From the NCBI RefSeq assembly GCF_009017415.1, contig NC_092409.1:434001-498000 (forward strand): DNA of 64,000 nt, in the 5' to 3' direction. The notes under the pieces were generated by a model. The model was not told the origin of the DNA and ran no database searches. It was given only the letters and a program-made list of their open reading frames with translations. Both the position numbers and the translations under genes were made by a program. The stretch is from Aspergillus flavus. Lineage: Eukaryota > Ascomycota > Eurotiomycetes > Eurotiales > Aspergillaceae. Positions within the stretch are counted from its first letter, which is position 1, and each line of letters starts with the position of its first letter. Of this stretch, positions 56,310-64,000 are shown piece after piece.

Positions 56310-57944
56310 ATGTACACGGCCATGGCTAGTAATCCTGGCCCTTCAAAGCGTAAGAGATCGCGCTTTGCCTGTGAGCCCTGTCGTGAACGGAAAAGGAAAT
56401 GCAATGGAGAGTCTCCATGTTCAACCTGCAGCAGTTGGGGCTATGATTGTTACTACCAAAATGAGCGTCGCATGAAACCGAAACCCACTGGAATGATGGT
56501 GGATTTGCCTGCCATTCCTGGGCCGAGTCCTGAGCATGCGGGCTCGTACACCGAGTCACTGGAAGCGAACTCGGGAGCAGCATTTGTCAGAAAGATTGGT
56601 CTCAAGATGGACCCGGCAAACGCGCCCAAATTGAATCTCTTCGGCTGGAATGTGGGTAGACGCAATCCCCCGTCCGGTCTGGCTACTGGCACAGTCTTGG
56701 CTGTACCGCTCGTCGATATTCTCTCGCTGAACCATATGAAGAACCTGGCCAATGTCTACTTTACCAAGGTAGATCCATGCTATGGCTTCATCGATTCTGC
56801 GATGTTCTTTCGCCGCTTGGAGGCGCGGTGGCAGTCATCTGCAGAGGGCGATTCGTATGACGGCGTGCTGGCGGGCGTTGCTGCTCTCGGGGCGCTCTTC
56901 TCCGAGACTACTATCAACATTACCGAAGCCCACCTGGTGGAACTTACACGCTCTATAACAGACACACACATTGGTTCTGCAGCCCCATCAGTAGAAGTGG
57001 TGACCGCATGGGCACTCCGAGTGATTTATATGCGCATGACCGCCCCACCATACCCGACATGGATTGCAAGCTCCACCTTGATGCATCTTATTGAAGCCTC
57101 TAAGCTCCACCAGACCTCCTCCTGCGAACCCTATGATCTCGACATTCGGCAACGACTAATTGGAGTAGCCCAACATCAAAATCTTTGGATCTCCTACGAC
57201 CTGGGCCTGTCAAGGGTCTCGTTCCCCCATGAGGCTGTAGCGTTGCCGTCGCCTAGACCAGGCGATTTCACGGTAGAGCTTCTCGGTCTCCTACCCCTTT
57301 CCACCAGCCTGGGCCCTGAGAATCGACGACAGGACGAAGAGATAGAAGAGTTCTTGCTGCAGACGCTAAGCCGTAACCACACGCAGCCACCATCTATCCT
57401 CGCTCAATGTAATCTTGTCCTCTGTCTTCTCCGGCGCTTACATATGAGAAACCTCATGACCTCGCCGGCTACGATGGAGCGAGTTGTGGAACAACTGAAG
57501 CGAAGCCTCGGTGCCGCGCGTCGGATGGCCTCGGATTGTTCACCGTGGCAACATGTCGCCAATGTCCCATTTCAGATGATTAGTATCCTCCTTGAAATGG
57601 ACACGAGTGCATCATTAGAGCTTCTTCCAGAAGCGATGGAGACACTGAAACTGGTTTCTGCAACCTACAATACCGAGACTATGAGGGAGGCGTACGGCAC
57701 CGCGCGCCTACTCATTCTTCTCTACCAGCGCCGCCGGCGTTCAGACACCAGGTTGCTCAGCGGGCTATTAGAAGATCATCACGAGCCGTCCACCACTGAG
57801 TCACCGGTTCAACCAATGATTCCCACATCCGATGAAGTATCATGGCTGGAAGGGTTAGTCGCAGATGTACCGAGTTTGCACGGCCTTGACTTCGGTCAGT
57901 TTTTACAACTGTCGCCGAACACCCCGGGAATGTGGGGTCGATAG
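56310..57944 (+). CDS. Zn2Cys6 fungal transcription factor
   Basis: An intronless frame of 544 residues. A basic lead PSKRKRSR is followed by the binuclear cluster CEPCRERKRKCNGESPC.TC and a final Cys (C-x2-C-x6-C-x5-C-x2-C-x6-C) at about residues 21-47, near the N-terminus as usual. The rest carries a fungal-specific transcription-factor middle region (VYFTKVDPCYGFIDSAMFF, TAPPYPTWIASSTLMHLIEA, AQHQNLWISYDLGLSRVSFP). The C-terminus is acidic. Met5 (56322) is an alternative start. It follows the DHA1 transporter in the same direction, consistent with a pathway- or pump-specific regulator. Confidence 0.92.
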   Translation: MYTAMASNPGPSKRKRSRFACEPCRERKRKCNGESPCSTCSSWGYDCYYQNERRMKPKPTGMMVDLPAIPGPSPEHAGSYTESLEANSGAAFVRKIGLKMDPANAPKLNLFGWNVGRRNPPSGLATGTVLAVPLVDILSLNHMKNLANVYFTKVDPCYGFIDSAMFFRRLEARWQSSAEGDSYDGVLAGVAALGALFSETTINITEAHLVELTRSITDTHIGSAAPSVEVVTAWALRVIYMRMTAPPYPTWIASSTLMHLIEASKLHQTSSCEPYDLDIRQRLIGVAQHQNLWISYDLGLSRVSFPHEAVALPSPRPGDFTVELLGLLPLSTSLGPENRRQDEEIEEFLLQTLSRNHTQPPSILAQCNLVLCLLRRLHMRNLMTSPATMERVVEQLKRSLGAARRMASDCSPWQHVANVPFQMISILLEMDTSASLELLPEAMETLKLVSATYNTETMREAYGTARLLILLYQRRRRSDTRLLSGLLEDHHEPSTTESPVQPMIPTSDEVSWLEGLVADVPSLHGLDFGQFLQLSPNTPGMWGR

Positions 57945-58773
57945 AACTACTATACTATCCCCCTTACCCCTTGACGTGCTTTTGGTTTTTCACGAACCCC
58001 ATAGCCGGTCTCGTTACCCGAGAGTATCATTATCCTAATACAAATGTGCCACATACTCGGTGCATAACAAAAAGTGGACTTGGCTAATTAAACGGCTCTG
58101 CAACCCGAAAGACGTTATGCTATCTCCGGGAGTTATCATAAGAACGAAGCCACGAAGCGAGAGAGCCCAAGCACGGAACGCCCTCCCTCATCGTTCCATC
58201 CCATTTGGTATGTGAACCGCTCTATCCTCGGTCCAGATACAGCACGAGCTATTGTGTCAATCGCCAACACATATATTGTTGATCATCATGTGCGATCGAC
58301 CTTTCATTCCAGTTTCACTCACATTGATACCCGGAAAAGCGAATCAACACGCCTGTACAGACAGTGCTACTGCAAAAGAAGCCTATGCAAATACCCTAAA
58401 CCTCTCTAGTTTCATATCATTGACTCAGTGAGCTACCTGAAACTAAATTCTGTACCGAAATCAGAGTCATTCATGTACCAGTACCAACCTTGAATATATG
58501 ACTTCAAACGATAATAGTTAAATTAAGATCCATTATCAAAGTGACAAACTCGCGGGGATCGAGATTCGGTATTCAATGTATCGATCGGCTTTTTGCTATC
58601 TTGAAATATTCTTGATCCACTTTGCATAGCATTCAATTCCTAGCATAACCCAGCGACCACATTAGATTAGTTAGGGTTAATGTCCAGAGAATCGAATTGC
58701 CGAGCAGGTTTACGGAGGGGCTAAGGAGAACTGGATCCTTATATCCGACCCTTAATTCCACGCATAAATTTAC
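57945..58773. other. intergenic region
   Basis: About 830 nt of AT-rich DNA. No gene is supported. Confidence 0.55.
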
Positions 58774-60320
58774 GATGAACCGGACGATTCCCACTTTTCT
58801 CTATTTGATAACTCTTGTTGGAACTGAATTCAAACCCCATGCCAAGCACAAGGTTAATTTCGACGCTAACCCAAAGTTTGGTCCATTCTTTGCGGCACGT
58901 CCGATATACAGGTTAGCTCATTTTCTTTTCCGACGCTTCTCCACGTTCAAATCGAGATCCAAACATGTATCGATGATGGTATGAAACACCCGTCTGACGA
59001 CCTGTTGTTTTTCATCTTGGGTATTGGTGTCAACATGATCCAGTATCCAACAATTCTCGACATGCTTCTGGCGCTCCCTGGGGGTGGGAGCCTGCAGAAA
59101 CGATCAATGCTTCTAAGATCGCCTTGAAAGCTGCAGGGGCCGCCGCAAAATCTGCAGATGGAGCTGAGTCCATTGCCAAGGCAGTGGAGGCTTCAGAATG
59201 AGCGGCCAAATTCGCCGATGCAGCCAAAGGCACAAAATATGAATCGGAGGATGCCGAACACGCAGCCAAGGCTCGGAAGGCCGCCGGTGATACACACTGT
59301 CAGGGGGGAGAACAGGCTCAATCGCCCAAACCAACGACCACCCTGTGGAAGAGGAATCCATAATCAACAACGATGCCACGACCGTCGAAGTTCCCCATGT
59401 TCCTAATGAAGGTGCAAAAATTGTGGAAGATGCCGGGCTCAAAGCGGCCAACCAAGACGGGCTTGATGAAGCGCTCGAGAGCACACGGAGTGAAAATGAT
59501 GCAGCCTCACAAGCATGCAAGCGTGCACCGGGGCTAAATTGTTTCAAAAATGGGGGTAAACCTCAATACAGGGTGCTTGATGATGTTCCGGCGCTTGAAG
59601 ACCTCGTGACGAATATACTGGAATATGGCCAAATCTGGAAAGGCGATGGCTTATTCGATAGTGGTCTTGATGGTGAGAATGGAGTTATACTCTCAGCTCG
59701 ACACTATAAAAAGTATATTCAGAAAAGTACACAACGCGAGGGTTTTGCGATTGATCGTGTTACGGATAAAAGATCGTCAAGGGCCCAAATAGGCAAATTC
59801 AAGACACTATCAATGATCGATCGGTTTGGACGTCGATTGTCTCAGGCATTTGCTGAGACTGCCCAGGGCGAAGTATACTTTTTCACCCGATCAGGGTTGG
59901 ATAGAACTGCTTTTCCAGGTACTACGGTATGGAGAGGTTGGGAATACCCTGCTCTTACTCGAAAGCCCCGAGTCACCAAGATCATCCAAGTGGACCCCTT
60001 CAAGGAGGGAGATCTGGGCCATACAATTTGGACTCCCGATCAGGGCCCATCTCGGAACCCCCCGAAGTCGGGGAATGTGGCGTGGAATAAGGTCTGGGGT
60101 TTGCGTTATTACGCACCACTTGTCAGCAATTGTGTTTGTCTTCCCTGCACAGGACTCATGGGGAAAGGACAGTTTTTTGAACTACAACGCTTTGGATCGG
60201 GTTGGTAGATCATACTCTGCGTTGAGTTTGCATTTACTGTGGATAGATTTGTCAGATATTTTTTCTATGATGAGTGCTTCAAACCCGCCCAGCCAAACCG
60301 CTCATTGCTGCCATTGAAAC
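58774..60320 (+). pseudogene. decayed gene with alanine/lysine-rich helical repeat region, family unknown
   Basis: An N-terminal MNRTIPTFLYLITLVGTEF looks like a signal peptide. A later frame (from about 59003) reads VFHLGYWCQHDPVSNNSRHA, then an Ala/Lys-rich amphipathic region (KIALKAAGAAAKSADGAES). An in-frame TGA lies at about 59199. The frame resumes AAKFADAAKGTKYESEDAEH and shifts at the G-run 59303-59308 into a frame ending near 60208. That part contains VLDDVPALEDLVTNILEYGQ, YFFTRSGLDRTAFPG and VTKIIQVDPFKEGD. An intron to CTGCACAG at about 60158 may restore SWGKDSFLNYNALDRV. A TGA plus at least one slip suggests a broken secreted protein gene. I do not recognise the domain. Confidence 0.5.
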
Positions 60321-60417
60321 AGACAAAGCGAAGGCACTGCATCCTGGGCTTTATATAATGATGATATAGACATTATTGACAAGATAAGACCGAAAACACG
60401 CAAAAACTAAAACAAAA

Positions 60418-60536
60418 ACATACAACAGGAGGGATTCGCTGGTGGTCACCCACCCAACTACTAACCTCCCGGCGTGTGGCTTAAGTACGGCTGAGCGGAC
60501 GGGAAGCCCTGTTCTCCACACCCTATGGTCGTATGT
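60418..60536 (-). rRNA. 5S ribosomal RNA
   Basis: A 119-nt match to fungal 5S rRNA on the minus strand. It starts ACATACGACCATAGGGTGTG and continues with the helix II/III region (GAACAGGGCTTCCCGTCCGC) and the internal control region TCAGCCGTACTTAAGCCAC. It ends with GGTGACCACCAGCGAATCCC and a terminal pairing to ATGT. 5' ACATACGAC... pairs with 3' ...TTGTATGT. A T-rich tract follows as pol III terminator. Dispersed single 5S genes are normal in Pezizomycotina. Confidence 0.95.
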
Positions 60537-60680
60537 ACTGATTGTCTATTTATCAAGACTTATATAGGTTGCCAAACCATATCACGGGTATATATGTAGA
60601 CCATGCTTGACTATAGCGGCGTTCTCGCATTCTGAAGCTGATCGTTTATTCAAAATAGGTTGATTTGTTTCCAACTACTA

Positions 60681-61612
60681 CTATATGCTCACTTTTGGTT
60701 GTTCATAGTCAAACACGAGCCTCAGACACAAGTATCGTCCTCCAGCATTGGCAACAACTATCCGGCGTGTGAAGTGGCGTTTGTTGTCGATCAATTCAAA
60801 ACCCCAAATCTGAAGCCAAATGCAAGTCAGTTCAACTGTCAGCAATATAGATTTCACCAGCTGTCGCTGGAGAATGAATAATGGGTCATCAAGATAACCA
60901 ACCTGCTCAGCTGTCCAGCCAGAAGAGACACTGCGTTCAAAAGTATGTACCCAAGCACCCTCGGAACCTTCATATATGAATCCTGTTCCGTCGGGAGAAT
61001 CGAGGTGATTCTCACCCCGTAGGAACGTCTTGACTTCTTGTGCGTTATCTACCTCGGTCTGCAATTCAAAATCTGGTCGGATGTGACCACCACTATCTGG
61101 AGAACCATGGACAAACTCGCTCTGACCTTGAACTTCACCAAAGATGTAGTCCTTGTGCTCTTTGATTTCCCAACTCAATGTCCGCTTCTCAGTCGTACCA
61201 CCCAGCTTCCCACCCGCGGTTTGGTTGAAGTCAATGTTTGTTACCGGCTCACCGGTCTCAGGCTGAGGTGTCTGGTACGTCGTGATGTTGATGTAAAGTG
61301 TTACGGCCGCCATTGCCTTGCGAAGTAGCCAGGGGACCCCTTGCTAAATGCGACCGTAGAACCATTAGCTATTCCCTTCGTCCCGCCTGCCAGAAAATGG
61401 ATGTAGACATCAAAAAGGGCATTTACCAGCTTCAGAATAGGGTCTATCTCGCCCGACAAACCTTTGTTCTGTATGATGTAAGTATACGTCGTCTCGATAA
61501 ACATGGCACAAACTGGGATCTGTAGGGCAAGAATAAATCACGTGTGGTGCACTCTTACCATAACCCAATTGCCGTTGAGGTTACCAATTGTTATATCTTC
61601 CGGTGTAGCCAT
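60681..61612 (-). CDS. lipocalin-like fungal protein
   Basis: Four exons, 61612-61559, 61468-61427, 61343-60903 and 60809-60681, give 221 residues with every join in frame. The product begins MATPEDITIGNLNGNWVM and continues NKGLSGEIDPILKL, QGVPWLLRKAMAAVTLYINI, NIDFNQTAGGKLGGTTEKRT, SWEIKEHKDYIFGEVQGQS and GWTAEQIWGFELIDNKRHFTRR. The GNW near the start and the eight or so beta strands fit a lipocalin-like barrel. The 'TEKRTL.W...H.D.IFG...G.S' core is shared by a widespread uncharacterised fungal family. There is no signal peptide. Genes of this family occur near metabolite clusters, but no function is established. Confidence 0.75.
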
Positions 61613-62920
61613 TGCGTAGTTAGAATTGGCCAAATAAGTTATTAACTCACGCCGGTTATCAGAGGGGAAAAAAAGAAGCAAGTGAGAAGGCTTTTAGCAA
61701 CAGCTAATGCTCGATGAAAGGAGTACATTAGTTTAGTATGATGCAGATAATCATTAGTAGATATTCTAAAAATGGTATTTGTTTGCCTCATGTGTATCCT
61801 AGGTAACCTAACATGATTCACCCCGATTGAGTATCACCGCTTTTCTCGTATCAACCTGGTGCTGCATGGTTTGGACAAAACACCTAGGTTTGGGACTCTC
61901 TATTATAGAGATGTACCACTGTAAAGGAGATGAAGATGTGACCAGTTACCTATCGTTGCCCTGCACCCCACGCAAACCGTATGTGACCAAGCTACCCGCG
62001 CTGAACATGTGAGGCTAGGCTTTGCTTTGACTGGCAATATTGGAAACAATTGAAAATACTTTAGCTTGACTTTTGTGGACTGTGGCTCTCCGCAAGGGAT
62101 ATCCCTTCTATGCAAGGGGTGTGGATCATGCATCGATCCACCGAACAATGGACGTCAGAATACGGGAAGTTTTCTTTTACCCGTCACACTGGGCCTTACA
62201 ATATGAAAGGGAAGCTGTAACGTAGCGCCCACCTCCAAACCAAAGCCTAAAACTGTAGTTAGGTAGGATGTATTTTACTATTTACTATTACCCCATGACT
62301 GCAATACAGTTTGACGGTTTTCACTGACTCCTTACTCGGTTAATCTGCAGCGGTCCTCCATGCATATGCTAGTGTTGGCCCCTGCCCATTAAGCAAAGAG
62401 GTCCGCATGCCCGCTCAGTGTGAAGACTTTGCATTGATTCCTTCTTTCTGCATGCAGTAACTTCTGTATCTTTCAGTGCACAGAAAAGAGGTGGACAAAC
62501 ACCTTGCTTCCCTGGACAGCAATGTGGCGTAGCATAGATCTTCCATCCAGTATCCGCTGGAGCACATTGACTAACTGTGACGAAAAGATTTCAGACCTGC
62601 ATTGTGATCCTTGACGGAAGTGATATCCGAGCGTTGTCATTCTGACACCAATTGTGCTTCGGAGACCTAATATCGCAAAGATGCCTTCAGACAAAGTTCA
62701 TTAGCCCCTATACCGCCCTTAACCATTTCTTTACCCAAAAAACCTACCTATCCAATTGTAGGAGCCATATGAGTATAGATACTGTTGTATACAATTCAAC
62801 AACACCGGACGTGGTCTCCTCGCTCTCTTACTTATCTGCTTGATCAACCGAATCTACTACCTCGTTTGTTTGTTATAACTAAGATTAACTTAGGCTTTAC
62901 CACTCGGATATTCCACCATC
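61613..62920. other. divergent intergenic region
   Basis: About 1.3 kb lie between the lipocalin-like gene and the microexon locus. No gene or RNA is supported. Confidence 0.5.
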
Positions 62921-63083
62921 ATGAAGGCCTTTTCCATCGTTGTTCTTCTCATGGGGTTGGGCATCGGAATGGCTGCACCCCCTTCCCCCCCTCAGGGTGA
63001 AAGCGACAACGTAGCAAGTAATCCCTCAAAGCGTTTACATACTTGGCTTTGTTCAGCTGTCAGTCCTAACTGTGTAATAGAAG
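62921..63083 (+). CDS. first exon of a secreted peptide precursor with a Lys-Arg processing site
   Basis: ATG at 62921. Residues 1-18 (MKAFSIVVLLMGLGIGMA) form a signal peptide. A Pro/Asn/Ser-rich spacer ends SKR at 36-38, a Kex2-type site. The sequence after it, LHTWLCSAVSPNCVIE, has two cysteines six residues apart. The exon ends in phase 1 at GAAG before GTATGT (63084-63089). Signal peptide, spacer, dibasic site and a short Cys-containing peptide is the design of fungal peptide pheromones and some RiPP precursors. It does not match the WCxxxGQxC alpha-factor core of aspergilli. The downstream structure is the microexon array. Confidence 0.7.
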
Positions 63084-64000
63084 GTATGTGGCTAGCCCTG
63101 CCGAAATACACTGCTAGCTGGATGCAGCGCTGACATGCCTTTAACGAAAGCTTCTAAGTGGGCGTTGTATACATTTTCTCGTTGATCGCAAATTTCTAAC
63201 ACTCACTAAAACTAACAGGCTGTAAGTCTCCAAAATCTCTATGAGCTAAATGCGGTCACATCATGATCTTAACATTTTCTTAGGGAGTAAGTAGCCCACC
63301 ATCCCCGGGACGAATCGCAAAATTGCTTGAGCTGACCTTGATTGACAAAATAGTTTGTGAGTACCATGTAGCCCTGCAGTCAGAAGCATTGAGGCTGATA
63401 CCAGATGATTGGTCAATACCAAAAGGATGTAAGTCATGTCTCCCTGCATGATTGAGAAAGAGATCATGGCTGACAAACTTTCACACGCATAGTTGGTGAG
63501 CACCCTTTGAAGAATAAAGGCTCGCTAAAATTAAGGTTAACCTGCTCGGTATTACAGGGTGTAAGCACCTCTCCTATGTGTTCCACAATACTTTAAAACT
63601 AACATTACTGTACAGCTTGTAGGTGCCATTAATATACTAGAGACGGGTTAATCCCTATCAACAGGGCTAATATGCCATTTCTTTTACATAGGATGTGAGT
63701 ACCCTGTTTCTTTCAGTTTAAAACGAAGAGATCTCTAACGACAATGCATGATATAGGTCGTGAGTCATATGTGCTATGAGGATGATTTACAGCTAAATAA
63801 AGAACCATTATTGACCACCAGAGCGTATAGATTGCGAGTGATGTTCTATCTACATTACAATAGTACAGAGCTAATCCTGCCTTAGGGAGTAAGTAGAATT
63901 GCGACATGAGAAATTCATGGAAGAATGATAGATGATAGCATAGCTGATACATGACACTGGGTTGGATAGCTTGTAAGTGGCTAGGTGAGATAGAATGTGA
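63084..64000 (+). other. array of twelve 3-nt microexons separated by complete introns, open at window edge
   Basis: Each unit is acceptor AG, three bases, then a GTRAGY-type donor. The three-base exons begin at 63219 (GCT), 63284 (GGA), 63354 (TTT), 63426 (GAT), 63493 (TTG), 63558 (GGT), 63616 (CTT), 63692 (GAT), 63757 (GTC), 63831 (ATT), 63886 (GGA) and 63970 (CTT). Introns 2-12 are 62, 67, 69, 64, 62, 55, 73, 62, 71, 52 and 81 nt. Each contains a CTRAY-like branch site before its acceptor. One donor is GC type (63834). Intron bodies are not similar to one another, so it is not a simple tandem repeat. Joined after exon 1 (phase 1) the frame meets TGA across the fourth microexon; the other two frames are open through all twelve. 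Confidence 0.8.

Noticed and set aside
62921..63083. Mating pheromone (alpha-factor) precursor
   Set aside because: It has a signal peptide and a Lys-Arg site, but no WCxxxGQxC core and no repeated peptide copies, so the pheromone call is not supported.
62921..63133. Reading the small secreted ORF straight through to the stop at 63133 as a 70-residue protein
   Set aside because: A strong GTATGT donor at 63084 and the series of good acceptors and donors downstream argue for splicing. The extra residues after the donor look like intron translation.
63219..63972. Microexon array as a simple tandem duplication or CRISPR-like repeat
   Set aside because: Only the splice signals recur. The intron bodies differ in sequence and length, and there are no constant repeats with spacers.
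63973..64000. A thirteenth microexon (AAT) at 63994-63996
   Set aside because: The intron before it would be only 21 nt, too short to splice. The true next unit probably lies beyond the window.

Overview
The window is nuclear DNA of a filamentous ascomycete (Pezizomycotina). A member of Eurotiomycetes such as Aspergillus or Penicillium is likely, but I cannot fix the genus. The evidence is short 45-90 nt introns with GTRNGY donors, CTRAY branch sites and YAG acceptors; fungus-only families (UstYa/DUF3328, PTH11-like rhodopsin domain, Zn2Cys6, bZIP-ankyrin, DHA1/DHA2 transporters); an intron-less tRNA-Arg; and one dispersed 5S rRNA gene. Gene order and the many broken genes suggest an accessory or subtelomere-like region.

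Layout. 0-9 kb: the 3' end of an HNH-type gene, a DHA2 transporter, a GNAT acetyltransferase, a rhodopsin-domain membrane protein, a UstYa-family oxidase, an unlisted 43-codon secreted peptide ending in Cys-Cys-Leu, and a GliT-like FAD disulfide oxidoreductase with a CLFC motif. The last three together resemble a small RiPP-type locus. 9.4 kb: tRNA-Arg(ACG). 10-19 kb: a G-alpha-like protein fused to a STAND-type helical N-terminus, a coiled-coil protein, an Hsp70-like ATPase and a single-pass membrane protein. 19-25 kb: AT-rich decayed DNA, a composite relic copied from two loci at 15-16 kb, and a broken GH106-like glycosidase. 26-32 kb: a small cysteine-rich secreted protein, a cupin and a broken RBR ubiquitin ligase. 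32-40 kb: an NTF2-like/flavin monooxygenase, a second rhodopsin-domain protein and a berberine-bridge-type oxidase. 43-48 kb: a MITE, a ToxE-like bZIP-ankyrin regulator and a decayed reading frame. 48-58 kb: a carboxymuconolactone decarboxylase-like protein, a bacterial-type FAD/NAD(P) protein, a DHA1 transporter and a Zn2Cys6 regulator. 58-61.6 kb: a decayed alanine-rich gene, the 5S rRNA gene and a lipocalin-like protein.

The most unusual feature lies at 62.9-64 kb. A short secreted precursor (signal peptide, then a Lys-Arg site, then a two-cysteine peptide) is followed by at least twelve consecutive units of intron plus exon in which every exon is exactly 3 nt. The introns are 52-81 nt long and each has a good donor, branch site and acceptor. 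The array runs off the window edge. It looks like a gene built from single-codon microexons.

Splice sites given here were placed by hand from consensus signals, frame and family conservation. No expression data were available.
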